Assembly (NCBI GenBank): GCA_003565555.1
Contig: PXBH01000023.1
Coordinates: 1 to 59,812 of the forward strand
DNA from: Cryomorphaceae bacterium
Lineage (GTDB): Bacteria > Bacteroidota > Bacteroidia > Flavobacteriales_D > Cryomorphaceae
DNA length: 59,812 nt
Reading direction: 5' to 3'
The notes beneath the pieces are model-generated. The model did no database searches and was not told where the DNA came from. It worked only from the letters and a program-made list of their open reading frames with translations. Shown here in pieces: positions 8,063 through 16,883 of this stretch (the first letter of the stretch is position 1; every line of letters begins with the position of its first letter). The position numbers were made by a program, and so were the translations under genes.

Positions 8063-10471
8063 ATGAAAATCCCGCAGGTTCTTATTCTCAAGTTCGTCAT
8101 TATTTCGGCGCTGTGTGCTCCCCTCAGTGTACAGGGACAAGGCGTGGTGAAAGGCATTGTGACATCCGCCGGTTCGGGTGAGACCCTGCCCGGAGCAACG
8201 GTCACCGCAGATCCTTCCGGAAAGGGTACCGTAACCGATGCAGACGGCCGCTATGCCCTCGAACTGCCTCCGGGAAAATATGTACTCACGTACCGATATG
8301 TGGGCTTCGGCGAAAACGAGCGGGAGCTGCGCATCGAGGCGGGCACCTCGCGCACCGAAAATGTGGCCTTAGCGGTCGCCACCCTCCGTGAAGTACAGAT
8401 CGACGCTGCGCGACAGGCCCACCTGAAGGGCACCCAAATGGGCACCACTGACCTCGACATGGAGCTGATCGAGACGCTGCCGGCATTTATGGGCGAGGTA
8501 GACCTTCTGAAAACCCTGCAGCTCCTCCCGGGTGTGCAGGCAGCCGGCGAAGGCAATGCGGGATTTTACGTACGCGGGGGCGGACCGGACCAGAACCTCA
8601 TCCTCTTCGACGGTGCACCGGTGTACAATGCGGCACATCTCCTGGGCTTCTTCTCGGTGTTCAACAGCGATGCCGTGGATGATGTGACCCTTTACAAGGG
8701 CGGAATGCCCGCAAACTACGGAGAGCGGCTGGCATCTGTGATCGATGTGCGTCAGCGCAGCGGGGACAAAAACGATTTTCACGGCCGCGGGGGCGTAGGA
8801 CTGATCTCGAGCCGCGCCACCTTGGAAGGCCCCATCAAGCAGGGCAAGTCGTCTTTTATTTTTTCCGGAAGGAGGACCTACATCGACGTCCTCACGCGGC
8901 CTTTCATCAACGAAGACGCTGCCTTCAGCGGAACCAAATACTTCTTTTACGACCTCAACGGCCGCCTCGATTTCAACCTCGGCGAAGGAAGCGATCTGTA
9001 CATCAGCGGATACGCAGGCGATGACGCCTTCGGCTTCAACAGCAATCAAACCGAATTTTCCACCGATGTGGATTGGGGCAACCGAATCCTCACCGCGGGC
9101 TGGCGCAAACGCGTCGGTGACAAGGCACTTTTCAACCTCTCCGGCACATACACCAATTACCGCTTCGGATTCACCGGCGGGCAGGACGAATTTGAGCTGC
9201 GTGTGCGAAGCGATATCCGCGATTACCGCCTGCAGCCCGATATCACTTTTTACCTCGGCGGCCACCGCATCAATGCCGGGGTGCTCTATGTGTACCACGA
9301 CGTAAGTCCTAACAACAGCAGTGCCGTACAGGGCGAAACCGTCTTTGACCTCGGCGAGCAGCAGCAATTCTTCAGCCATGAAGGCGCCGCCTGGATTGCA
9401 GATGAATTTGACCTCACCGACCGCCTGCGCATTGAAGCGGGCCTGCGCATTTCCGGTTTTGCCCACGTGGGGCCGTTTAACCGGTTTGTCAGAGGAGAGT
9501 TTCGCACCAATTCCGACACCCTCAGCTTCGGTCGCGGTGAGCGGGTGGCGGAGTATTTCGGGTGGGAGCCGCGGTTTCAGTTTCGGTACACCCTCAATGA
9601 GCGGTCTTCGATCAAGGGCTCTTTCACGCAAAATTACCAGTACATCCACCTGGCCAACCTCTCCCCCCTCGCCCTGCCAACGGATGTATGGCTGCCGAGC
9701 ACAGACGTCACCGCGCCACAGCTCGGGAGGCAATATGCCCTCGGGTACTTCCGCAACCTATTCGACAATGCGGTGGAAGTTTCTGCAGAAGTCTTCTACA
9801 AAGACATGAGGAACCTTGTAGAGTACAAAGAAAACACCCAACCGCAAGACGGCGTGGGCAACAACGAAGACAATTTTCTCACCTTCGGTCGCGGTTATGC
9901 GCAGGGCATCGAGCTCTTTTTACGAAAAGTAAAAGGAAAAACCACGGGATGGATCGGCTACACGCTCAGCAAATCGGAGCGGCAATTCGACGCGCTGAAT
10001 AACGGGATGTGGTTTCCCGCCCCTTTCGATACCCGGCACGATCTGGCGGTCACTGCCGCCCATGCTTGGAGCGAAAAATGGACCTTTTCGGCAAATTTCG
10101 TCTACGGCACCGGCCGTCCGATCACCCTGCCGGAAAGCGGATACTTCATCGAAAATCGGCTTACCCTGCAGTACGGAGCGCGCAACAGCTTTCGCATGGC
10201 CGACTACCACCGGCTGGATCTTGCGGCCACCTACCACGTAAACCCCGTGCGTACGGTAACCGATCCCGTGACGGGCGAGCTGAGAGAAAAAGAAAAACGG
10301 GTACAATCCAAATGGGTTTTCAGCATTTATAATGTGTACAGCCGCCTGAACCCCTATTTCTACTATTTCGAGAACGAAGGGCGAATTGAAGAAAATACGT
10401 TTAACATCACCGCGAGGCAGGTGTCGCTCTTCCCGATCTTGCCTTCGGTGACCTGGAATTTTTCATTTTGA
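8063..10471 (+). CDS. TonB-dependent outer-membrane receptor with N-terminal carboxypeptidase-like regulatory domain
   Basis: The 802-residue product has a signal peptide ending near residue 26 (SVQGQ), a carboxypeptidase-D-regulatory-like beta sandwich (about 28-110; GSGETLPGATV, DADGRYALELPPG), a plug domain (about 130-240; LLKTLQLLPGVQAAGEGNAGFYVRGGGPDQNLILFDGAPVYN shortened here to its key RGG and DGAPVYN marks), and a long beta-barrel ending in aromatic VTWNFSF. This is the Bacteroidota TonB receptor class paired with DUF4249 lipoproteins. The cargo is unknown. The next gene's ATG shares the last base of this stop codon, so the receptor and lipoprotein are coupled. The start is the ATG at 8063. 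Confidence 0.92.
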   Translation: MKIPQVLILKFVIISALCAPLSVQGQGVVKGIVTSAGSGETLPGATVTADPSGKGTVTDADGRYALELPPGKYVLTYRYVGFGENERELRIEAGTSRTENVALAVATLREVQIDAARQAHLKGTQMGTTDLDMELIETLPAFMGEVDLLKTLQLLPGVQAAGEGNAGFYVRGGGPDQNLILFDGAPVYNAAHLLGFFSVFNSDAVDDVTLYKGGMPANYGERLASVIDVRQRSGDKNDFHGRGGVGLISSRATLEGPIKQGKSSFIFSGRRTYIDVLTRPFINEDAAFSGTKYFFYDLNGRLDFNLGEGSDLYISGYAGDDAFGFNSNQTEFSTDVDWGNRILTAGWRKRVGDKALFNLSGTYTNYRFGFTGGQDEFELRVRSDIRDYRLQPDITFYLGGHRINAGVLYVYHDVSPNNSSAVQGETVFDLGEQQQFFSHEGAAWIADEFDLTDRLRIEAGLRISGFAHVGPFNRFVRGEFRTNSDTLSFGRGERVAEYFGWEPRFQFRYTLNERSSIKGSFTQNYQYIHLANLSPLALPTDVWLPSTDVTAPQLGRQYALGYFRNLFDNAVEVSAEVFYKDMRNLVEYKENTQPQDGVGNNEDNFLTFGRGYAQGIELFLRKVKGKTTGWIGYTLSKSERQFDALNNGMWFPAPFDTRHDLAVTAAHAWSEKWTFSANFVYGTGRPITLPESGYFIENRLTLQYGARNSFRMADYHRLDLAATYHVNPVRTVTDPVTGELREKEKRVQSKWVFSIYNVYSRLNPYFYYFENEGRIEENTFNITARQVSLFPILPSVTWNFSF

Positions 10472-11421
10472 TGACTTTGAATACAAAAACGCACCTGCTT
10501 CTGTTCTCGGTATTTGTGCTTGCGGCCTGCGAGAAGGTCATAGATCTGGATGTACCCGTACCGGAGCCCCGCTTGGTGATCGAAGGCCGGGTAGAAAACG
10601 GACAGCCGCCGGTGGTCTTTGTCACCACCACCCGCGGATTTTTTGAACCGACCGATCTCAACGCCTTCGCAGAAACCTTCGTGGACGACGCCGAAGTATC
10701 TGTGAACGGCATTGCCCTGCAGCGCATATGCTCGGATGAGATTCCCCCTGCCTTGGCACCGCTTTTCGAAGAAGCCACGGGCATCTCGGCGGAGGCGACC
10801 GCCGGACTGTCCATTTGCGGATACGTGGGTACCGACCCGGCCCTGATCGGCGAGGAGAATACCACCTACCGCCTCGAAGTCAATGCCCGCGGCCAAACCC
10901 TCACCTCTGCTGCCCACCTTCCCGGCGTTTTGGCTCCCGACTCCGTATGGTTCAGGCTCTGGGCCAACAGCCCCCGCCTCGGCTATGCATTTATGAAGCT
11001 CACGGACCCCGACACCACAGGCAATGCGTACCGCGTTTTCACCCGGCGCATCGGACCGAACGAGAACAACAACGACACGGATCCTACATTCTATCCGCCC
11101 CCGGGCTCTGCATTTGCAGATGATTTTTTCAACGGTGAGACCATCGAGGTATTCTTCGTTCGCGGACAGCCGCCCAACTCGAGCCGTCCCGGCGACACGG
11201 GTGAAACCGCCCGATTTTTCGAAATCGGCGACCGCTTCGTCTTCAAGTTTTGCAGCACTTCCTATCCGGTATACGATTTCTTTCGCACCTATGAAGCCCA
11301 GCAAGGCTCTGCAGGAAGCCCTTTTGCGGCACCGAACAACCTGAATACAAATATTGAAGGCGGGCTCGGGGTATGGGCGGCTTATGCATGTACCTTCGAC
11401 ACGCTCACTGCGACACCCTGA
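10471..11421 (+). CDS. DUF4249 family lipoprotein, partner of the TonB receptor
   Basis: The ATG at 10471 overlaps the receptor stop by one base (TGATG); a TTG three bases earlier is less likely. The product has 316 residues. The N-terminus is a lipoprotein signal with lipobox VLAAC near residue 20, followed by EKVIDLDVPVPEPRLVIEGRVENG, typical of DUF4249, and a beta-rich body. DUF4249 proteins are almost always encoded next to a CarboxypepD_reg TonB receptor, and are presumed surface or periplasmic partners in uptake or sensing of an unidentified substrate. No catalytic motif is visible. Confidence 0.85.
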   Translation: MTLNTKTHLLLFSVFVLAACEKVIDLDVPVPEPRLVIEGRVENGQPPVVFVTTTRGFFEPTDLNAFAETFVDDAEVSVNGIALQRICSDEIPPALAPLFEEATGISAEATAGLSICGYVGTDPALIGEENTTYRLEVNARGQTLTSAAHLPGVLAPDSVWFRLWANSPRLGYAFMKLTDPDTTGNAYRVFTRRIGPNENNNDTDPTFYPPPGSAFADDFFNGETIEVFFVRGQPPNSSRPGDTGETARFFEIGDRFVFKFCSTSYPVYDFFRTYEAQQGSAGSPFAAPNNLNTNIEGGLGVWAAYACTFDTLTATP

Positions 11422-11517
11422 CGGGAAATCCGGCAGGCGCGGCAAGCTGTTCAATTCCCTCACAGCCTTCATAAAAAACGGTGATTAAAGTCTCGGCCGG
11501 GAAGCCGTCCCTGTTCT

Positions 11518-11525
11518 TATCTTTG
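11518..11525 (+). promoter_or_regulatory. candidate -7 promoter box for trxB
   Basis: TATCTTTG matches TAnnTTTG and lies 23 bases before the trxB ATG, giving a leader of about 18 bases. No -33 TTTG is present at the expected distance. Confidence 0.45.
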
Positions 11526-11548
11526 CACCCGAAAAAATAACCACCGGT

Positions 11549-12493
11549 ATGACTGAAGAAATCGAACATGTAAAATGCCTGATCATCGGCTCTGGTCCTG
11601 CGGGCTATACCGCAGCTATTTACGCGGCCCGCGCCGACATGAAACCCGTGATGTACCAAGGTCTGCAACCCGGGGGGCAGCTCACCATCACGACGGATGT
11701 GGAAAACTACCCCGGATACCCCGACGGGATCAAGGGACCGGAAATGATGATCGATTTTCAGAAACAGGCTGAGCGGTTCGGCACAGATGTGCGGTTCGGC
11801 ATGGCCACGGAAGTCGACTTCAGCGGAGATAAGCACCTGGTGACCATCGACGGAAAGAAAAAACTCACCGCAGACGCAGTAATTATTTCTACCGGAGCTT
11901 CCGCAAAATGGTTGGGTATCGAGAGTGAGAAAAGACTTAACGGATTCGGGGTAAGTGCTTGCGCCGTATGCGACGGTTTCTTCTACAAAGGGCAGGAAGT
12001 GGCCATTGTCGGCGCCGGCGACACGGCAGCAGAAGAGGCCACCTACCTTTCAAAGCTGTGCAAAAAAGTGACCATGCTGGTGCGGAGGGATGAAATGCGC
12101 GCATCGAAAGCCATGCAGCACCGCGTGATGAATGCCCCGAATATCGAAATCATGTGGAATACGGAAACAGTAGAAATATTGGGAGAAAATGCGGTAGAAG
12201 GTGTTCGGGTAAAAAACACCCAAACGGGTGAAGAATCTGAATTTCCGATCACAGGCTTCTTCGTTGCCATCGGCCACAAGCCGAACACGGACATTTTCAA
12301 AGGGCAGCTCGACATGGATGACGTAGGCTATTTGAAGATTAAGCCGGGAAGCACGAAAACCAATATTGAAGGCGTATTTGCGTCGGGCGATGCAGCGGAT
12401 AAAATATACCGCCAGGCGGTAACCGCCGCGGGCACCGGTTGCATGGCCGCGTTGGATGCAGAGCGCTACCTCACTGACAAGGGGCTCCACTGA
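11549..12493 (+). CDS. trxB: thioredoxin-disulfide reductase
   Basis: The 314-residue length is standard for low-molecular-weight bacterial thioredoxin reductases. The FAD-binding GSGPAGYTAAIYAAR motif is at the N-terminus, the redox-active CAVC lies near residue 138 followed by DGFFY, the NADPH-binding GAGDTAAEEA follows, and the closing FAD motif GVFASGDAADK is near the end. The enzyme moves electrons from NADPH to thioredoxin in the cytosol. It has its own -7 box and is separated from the next (convergent) gene by a hairpin. No thioredoxin gene adjoins it; the thioredoxin-like gene at 42670 is exported and probably not its direct substrate. Confidence 0.96.
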   Translation: MTEEIEHVKCLIIGSGPAGYTAAIYAARADMKPVMYQGLQPGGQLTITTDVENYPGYPDGIKGPEMMIDFQKQAERFGTDVRFGMATEVDFSGDKHLVTIDGKKKLTADAVIISTGASAKWLGIESEKRLNGFGVSACAVCDGFFYKGQEVAIVGAGDTAAEEATYLSKLCKKVTMLVRRDEMRASKAMQHRVMNAPNIEIMWNTETVEILGENAVEGVRVKNTQTGEESEFPITGFFVAIGHKPNTDIFKGQLDMDDVGYLKIKPGSTKTNIEGVFASGDAADKIYRQAVTAAGTGCMAALDAERYLTDKGLH

Positions 12494-12519
12494 CACTGCT
12501 CCCGTACGAATAAAATGCA

Positions 12520-12549
12520 GAAGGCCTCCCCATAGCAAGGGAGGCCTTC
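12520..12549. terminator. strong hairpin between convergent trxB and the sigma/protease fusion
   Basis: An 11-bp perfect stem GAAGGCCTCCC / GGGAGGCCTTC closes an 8-base loop. The plus-strand side lacks a T run; on the minus strand the hairpin is followed by TGCATTTTATT. It probably ends the leftward gene and may also act on trxB. Confidence 0.6.
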
Positions 12550-12624
12550 ACGCTCATAGCCGGTCCGTGAGGACGGTATTTTTCTGTACAATGATTATAC
12601 GCAATGTTCGGGCCGGAGTTTCAC

Positions 12625-14187
12625 TCAGCCTTCGAATTTAACTTTGTACACAAAGGGGCGAATTTTTTGGATTTGGGTCGTTTTGTCCGCATAGAAAAGC
12701 CTGTTTCGCACGGGCAGCTTTAAGTCACTGATTGAGGCATCATTCAGGCCTTCAATCCATGCGGTAATTTTTTCGGCGGGAGTGAATTGATAAAAACCGC
12801 TTTCATCCTCAGCTTCGGTGAGGAGCATACCCGCGATCTGTCCGTGATTGCCGATCACGGGTGCACCGAAAGTGGCCGCTGATAATTTCACCCTGAAGTT
12901 GCCCTCACCTGCCGCATTCACACTGCCGTCGGAATAGGCCAGAAAATCAGCGGGAAAACCCAGTGAGAAAACAGCCTCACCGATTTCCGCTCCTCCGGTT
13001 GCAAACCTGTACGGAACGGTCGGGTCGATACCGTCTGTGTCCTCAATTTTCAATAGTGCAAGGTCGGCATCAGGGTCCGCCTTGACGACCCGAGCGCGAT
13101 AAGCGATGTCGCCGTCTTCGGTTTCCAACAGCACCGCAGTGCGGTCGCCCAGAGGTTTGGCGGCAGTCAAGGCATAGCCCGGTGCGGGAGCGAAAGCAGA
13201 TATGCGCATAGGCACGACCTTTTCGGCAGCCGCTGCTGCGGCAGCGAGGCTGTCAGCTACAAAAGCTTCGCGCTCGGCTTCTTGCCGGGCCTGCAATTCA
13301 TGGTGCTTGTGCACCGCCTCGGAAACGTTGAATGCCGTGAGCGCGGATATGGCCCCGGCAGCTATGAGTGCGAGTCCTGCGATTCCTGCTGTTTTCATCA
13401 GTATCTTTTTTGTGGTATTCGGTCCGTCCGCACTTTCCGTTAATACGTCATCGGTGGCCGTGAGCTTGTCCTCCATCTCTTTAAATGCCTCGATGCGCTC
13501 GGCACGTACCACGTGGTTGCGCACCATGGCAGCTACTCTGGACACCATCGTAAGGCAGACTTTCTCTTCTTCGGCTACAGCAGAAGTCTCCTCCATTCCG
13601 TCGAGCACGTAACGCACAAAACGGGCAAAAACCTCATCTGAAAGTTCGAATTCTTTGCCTTCTGTAAATTTGATCAACTTGCGGAAGCACTGCACGAGTT
13701 TTGCGAAAGCACGGTCTTCATCCGTCAGACCCAATCGAGGCGCCACATCAGAGATACTGCACTTTCGGCCCACGCATTCCAAAACGAGCGTGCGGCCGGG
13801 CTCTCCGATTTCCGCAAGCTTTTCTGCAGTCTTGGCGCTGCGCTTATTGATGAAGTCAATTTCGTGAAAAGCGTCTTCCATCTCAAAATATTCGCGGCGA
13901 TGCTTGACATAATCAAGGTCAACGCGGCGCTTTTCCAATTTATGCAGCCAGAGCTTTCGCGAAAAAGAATAGATTACCGCCTCTGCGCGCTCAGACACAG
14001 CCATACCCCTGAGCTCAATGAGCTGCATGTAGTAGGTGAAGGCCCTGACATAGGTATCGCGCGCCTCCGACATGGAGCCTTTGTTTTCCAAAACGAATTG
14101 AAAAGTGCTTTTGTACAAGGCTTTGAATTGCCCCTCCACTTTCGTCAAATCGTCATGCTCAAAACTGTAAAGTCTTTCGGGTTTCAT
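12625..14187 (-). CDS. sigma-70-like region / membrane helix / inactive trypsin-like domain fusion protein
   Basis: The start is placed at the ATG at 14187 (MKPERLYSF, 520 residues). Residues about 20-85 resemble sigma region 2 of Bacteroidota ECF factors (NKGSMSEARDTYVRAF, then IYSFSRKLWLHKLEKRR). Residues about 118-168 resemble region 4 (EIGEPGRTLVLECVGRK, then ISDVAPRLGL). A helical stretch (FARFVRYVLDGMEE) recalls anti-sigma N-termini. One membrane helix follows (about 265-290) and then a trypsin/HtrA-like domain (about 335-490). There the His motif reads LTAAKPL (Lys for His), the Asp motif DADLALLKI is kept, and the GNSGGP site reads ATFGAP (Phe for Ser), so protease activity should be absent. 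I infer a membrane-tethered sigma-like regulator with a periplasmic sensor domain. It faces an S41 protease gene across a shared promoter region. Confidence 0.7.
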   Translation of the reverse strand: MKPERLYSFEHDDLTKVEGQFKALYKSTFQFVLENKGSMSEARDTYVRAFTYYMQLIELRGMAVSERAEAVIYSFSRKLWLHKLEKRRVDLDYVKHRREYFEMEDAFHEIDFINKRSAKTAEKLAEIGEPGRTLVLECVGRKCSISDVAPRLGLTDEDRAFAKLVQCFRKLIKFTEGKEFELSDEVFARFVRYVLDGMEETSAVAEEEKVCLTMVSRVAAMVRNHVVRAERIEAFKEMEDKLTATDDVLTESADGPNTTKKILMKTAGIAGLALIAAGAISALTAFNVSEAVHKHHELQARQEAEREAFVADSLAAAAAAAEKVVPMRISAFAPAPGYALTAAKPLGDRTAVLLETEDGDIAYRARVVKADPDADLALLKIEDTDGIDPTVPYRFATGGAEIGEAVFSLGFPADFLAYSDGSVNAAGEGNFRVKLSAATFGAPVIGNHGQIAGMLLTEAEDESGFYQFTPAEKITAWIEGLNDASISDLKLPVRNRLFYADKTTQIQKIRPFVYKVKFEG

Positions 14188-14446
14188 AGATTGCAGGCGA
14201 ACCTTGTTGCGTTTTCGCAGGAAAGCGGCTTGTGACCTTCCTCCCATCTGTGGTCCGGTTCACCGCCTTATACGTTCATTTATGTGCATTGTTTCAATAT
14301 CGCATCTCGGCCCGGATTTTGCTGAAGAGATTTAAACAATTTATGCTGCCGTGCGTAAAGATGACGCTTAACCTATATTAACGCAGCTACGCTAAAAGCA
14401 AACCGCCGGAAATGGCTAATTTTAGAATTCCTTGTTATCCTACCAC

Positions 14447-16051
14447 ATGAAATCTCTCCTCTTAACATTTGCGCTCCTCTGGAGTGCCTCCGTCTCTTTT
14501 GCACAAAATCCGCTGCTCGAAGCTGACTTCAGGCAGTCAGCGGAAAAATTTACCGCATTGCTTTATCACCTCGATCAGAGCTATGTGGACAGCGTAGATA
14601 CCGAAGAACTGGTGGAAAGTGCCATTGTAAAAGTTCTGGCCGAACTCGATCCGCACAGTGTTTACATCCCCGCCAAAGATGTTCTTAAGGCCAATGAAGG
14701 GCTGGAGGGCAACTTTGAGGGCATCGGCATACAATTCAATATATTGCGCGATACCATCACCGTCGTTTCACCCATTTCGGGCGGGCCGAGCGAAAAGCTC
14801 GGGATCATGGCCGGCGATAAAATTGTGTCGATCGAAGGGGAGAACGTAGCGGGTATCGGCATCACCAACAATGATGTGGCTGAAAAACTTCGCGGAGACA
14901 AGGGAACCAAGGTGAATATCGCCGTTCAGCGCCGAGGAGCAAGAGAACCCCTGGATTTCGAAATCACACGCGACAAGATTCCCATCTTCAGCCTTGATGC
15001 CGCTTACATGGCTTCTGATAAGGTGGGCTACATCAAGCTCAACCGTTTTGCCAAAACCACCATGCGTGAATTTCACGAAGCCGTAGCGAAATTGAAAAAA
15101 GAGGGAATGGAAGACCTGATCCTCGACCTTCAAGGCAACGGCGGCGGCCTGCTCGAAACCAGTATTAAGCTTGCCGATCAATTTTTGAAAAACAAAGAGC
15201 TCATTGTCTACACGGAAGGCCGCAACTATCCGCGGCGCGAAGCCAATGCGGGAGACACCGGAGATTTTCTCGAAGGCAGACTGGTCGTATTGATTGATGA
15301 CGGATCTGCTAGCGCCTCAGAAATTGTGGCGGGTGCGGTGCAAGACTGGGACCGCGGACTGGTCATCGGCCGGCGCAGTTTCGGAAAGGGCCTCGTGCAG
15401 CGCCCCGTGCAACTTCCCGACGGCTCTGTGGTGCGTCTGACTACCCAGAAATACTTCACGCCCAGCGGCCGATGCATTCAAAAACCCTACGATGAAGGCG
15501 TGCAAGCATATTACAGAGAAAAATTTGAGCGCTACGAAAAAGGAGAGCTTTGGTCTTTGGACAGCTTGTACATGCCCGATTCGCTGAAGTATTTCACCGA
15601 CAAGAAACGGGTCGTTTACGGAGGCGGCGGGATTATACCGGACATTTTCGTACCGGTGGATACTTCCTACAATGCCAAGCTGAACTCCGACCTCATCCGC
15701 CGCGGTGTGATGAACAGTTTCGCCATCACCTATGCCAACGCCAACCGAAAAAAACTGCTCCGCGCCTATCCGAACGTGAAAAGCTACAAGGCGGAATTCG
15801 ACATCGAACCCGTAATCGAAGAACTCAAAATATATGCCGCCAATGAGGAAGTAGAATGGGATGATGAGGGATATGAGAAAGCCAAAGTCATGATCGACGG
15901 AAGACTCAAAGCACTTATTGCAAGAAGCTTGTGGGACTACTCCGCATACTTCGAAGTATTCAATCCCTACTGGAAAACCTACCGAACCGCACTTGAGGTC
16001 TTGGAAAAAGACACCTACAGTACGTACAACCTTGCCAAAACAGAATTTTAA
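14447..16051 (+). CDS. C-terminal processing peptidase, S41 family (Ctp/Prc-like)
   Basis: The ATG at 14447 (MKSLLLTFALLW) gives 534 residues with a signal peptide ending near ASVSFAQ. Next come an N-terminal helical domain, a PDZ domain (about 85-165; GIGIQFNILRDTITVV, SGGPSEKLGIMAGD), and the S41 catalytic core with ILDLQGNGGGLLETS, the nucleophile in DDGSASASEIVAGA, and the Lys in RRSFGKGLVQRP. Ctp enzymes cleave C-terminal tails of envelope proteins in the periplasm; the substrate is unknown. It is transcribed away from the sigma/pseudo-protease gene, 259 bases apart. The TTG-started extension at 14432 is less likely because it would disturb the signal peptide. Confidence 0.92.
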   Translation: MKSLLLTFALLWSASVSFAQNPLLEADFRQSAEKFTALLYHLDQSYVDSVDTEELVESAIVKVLAELDPHSVYIPAKDVLKANEGLEGNFEGIGIQFNILRDTITVVSPISGGPSEKLGIMAGDKIVSIEGENVAGIGITNNDVAEKLRGDKGTKVNIAVQRRGAREPLDFEITRDKIPIFSLDAAYMASDKVGYIKLNRFAKTTMREFHEAVAKLKKEGMEDLILDLQGNGGGLLETSIKLADQFLKNKELIVYTEGRNYPRREANAGDTGDFLEGRLVVLIDDGSASASEIVAGAVQDWDRGLVIGRRSFGKGLVQRPVQLPDGSVVRLTTQKYFTPSGRCIQKPYDEGVQAYYREKFERYEKGELWSLDSLYMPDSLKYFTDKKRVVYGGGGIIPDIFVPVDTSYNAKLNSDLIRRGVMNSFAITYANANRKKLLRAYPNVKSYKAEFDIEPVIEELKIYAANEEVEWDDEGYEKAKVMIDGRLKALIARSLWDYSAYFEVFNPYWKTYRTALEVLEKDTYSTYNLAKTEF

Positions 16052-16088
16052 CGAAATGTTAAACCTCAGCAGCCCCTGATGAATTGCT

Positions 16089-16096
16089 TAACTTTG
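16089..16096 (+). promoter_or_regulatory. candidate -7 promoter box for the DUF1573 gene
   Basis: TAACTTTG matches TAnnTTTG, 39 bases before the ATG at 16136 and 37 bases after the end of the S41 gene, suggesting that the DUF1573 gene can be transcribed on its own. Confidence 0.42.
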
Positions 16097-16135
16097 GGCG
16101 CCTGAGAAGCAGCGAACACAAACAACAAAAGTACC

Positions 16136-16711
16136 ATGAACGAAAAATTGAAAATCGGATTGCTCGGTGTAATTGCAGTTGCACTGGTAGCCAATGCTTA
16201 TCTCCTGTCTACTGACCGCGGAACGTACAAAGATCCTTCTGAGTCGAGAGCGACCTTTGAGAGAACGGGCGGAAGTGCTTCCAATGCCGTTTCCGATGAA
16301 GCTTCGGCGAGACAGCGCGCCATGGATAAGGCCAATTCGGTGGATCCGCTGAAAACAAAAGACGTATCCAAAGCGGCGAATGTGCCCGCGACGACCATCG
16401 CCTTTGAAGAAAGCAACCACGATTTCGGCGAGATTATGCAGGACAGTGAGCACAAGAAAATCTTCACCTTTACCAATGCCGGCGAAGAACCGCTTATCAT
16501 TGAAAAGGCCAAAGGCTCCTGCGGATGCACCGTGCCCAAATACCCAAAAGAGCCCATTCCTCCCGGAGGAACAGGTGAAATCGAGGTAGTGTACAAACCG
16601 GGTAAGCAGAAAAATAAGCAGACCAAAAACGTTACCATCACAGCCAATACGACGCCCCCGAACACAGTGCTGACCATTTCAGCCAATGTTCGCGAAGGCC
16701 TCGCAGGCTGA
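16136..16711 (+). CDS. membrane-anchored DUF1573 protein
   Basis: The 191-residue protein begins with a hydrophobic segment (IGLLGVIAVALVANAYLL) that is a signal anchor rather than a clean signal peptide. A low-complexity linker follows, and then a DUF1573 (ASH/MSP-like) domain from about residue 90: HDFGEI, FTFTNAGEEPLIIEKAKGSCGCTVPKYP, and a closing VTITANTTPP. The SCGCT motif is the family hallmark. DUF1573 proteins in this phylum are exported and of unknown function, possibly protein-binding beta-sandwiches. The gene ends 15 bases before a strong bidirectional terminator. Confidence 0.85.
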   Translation: MNEKLKIGLLGVIAVALVANAYLLSTDRGTYKDPSESRATFERTGGSASNAVSDEASARQRAMDKANSVDPLKTKDVSKAANVPATTIAFEESNHDFGEIMQDSEHKKIFTFTNAGEEPLIIEKAKGSCGCTVPKYPKEPIPPGGTGEIEVVYKPGKQKNKQTKNVTITANTTPPNTVLTISANVREGLAG

Positions 16712-16726
16712 GTTCAGTTCTTAAAA

Positions 16727-16758
16727 AGCCCCGCAAACAGAGTTTGCGGGGCTTTTTT
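16727..16758. terminator. bidirectional rho-independent terminator
   Basis: A 12-bp perfect stem AGCCCCGCAAAC-AGA-GTTTGCGGGGCT is flanked by A-rich DNA on the left and a T run on the right, so it can end the DUF1573 transcript (plus) and the pterin dehydratase operon (minus). Confidence 0.92.
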
Positions 16759-16784
16759 ACGCGCGAAATTTCGCCGAAAACGGC

Positions 16785-16804
16785 ATTGCCCATTGCCAAT
16801 TGCC
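16785..16804. repeat. ATTGCCN heptad repeat, cluster 1 (three units)
   Basis: Three ATTGCC hexamers occur at exact 7-base spacing (16785, 16792, 16799) and are preceded by GGC. The same arrangement recurs 79 bases downstream (cluster 2). Confidence 0.8.
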
Positions 16805-16863
16805 TTTTTAACACGCCCTACACGTCCCGCCTCCTCCGCAAAAGCTCCGGAATTCGGGCAGGC

Positions 16864-16883
16864 ATTGCCGATTGCCTATTGCC
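16864..16883. repeat. ATTGCCN heptad repeat, cluster 2 (three units), overlapping the end of the pterin dehydratase gene
   Basis: Three ATTGCC hexamers occur at 16864, 16871 and 16878, again at 7-base spacing and again preceded by GGC. The last unit encodes the final Asn-Trp-Gln-stop of the leftward gene, so the repeat has been built into the coding sequence or arose from it. Confidence 0.8.

Noticed and set aside
8369-9733. 454-codon minus-strand frame within the TonB receptor gene
   Set aside because: Antisense shadow of a well-recognised receptor; no protein-like features.
10363-11472. 369-codon minus-strand frame over the DUF4249 gene
   Set aside because: Shadow of the lipoprotein gene, and it runs across the receptor end.
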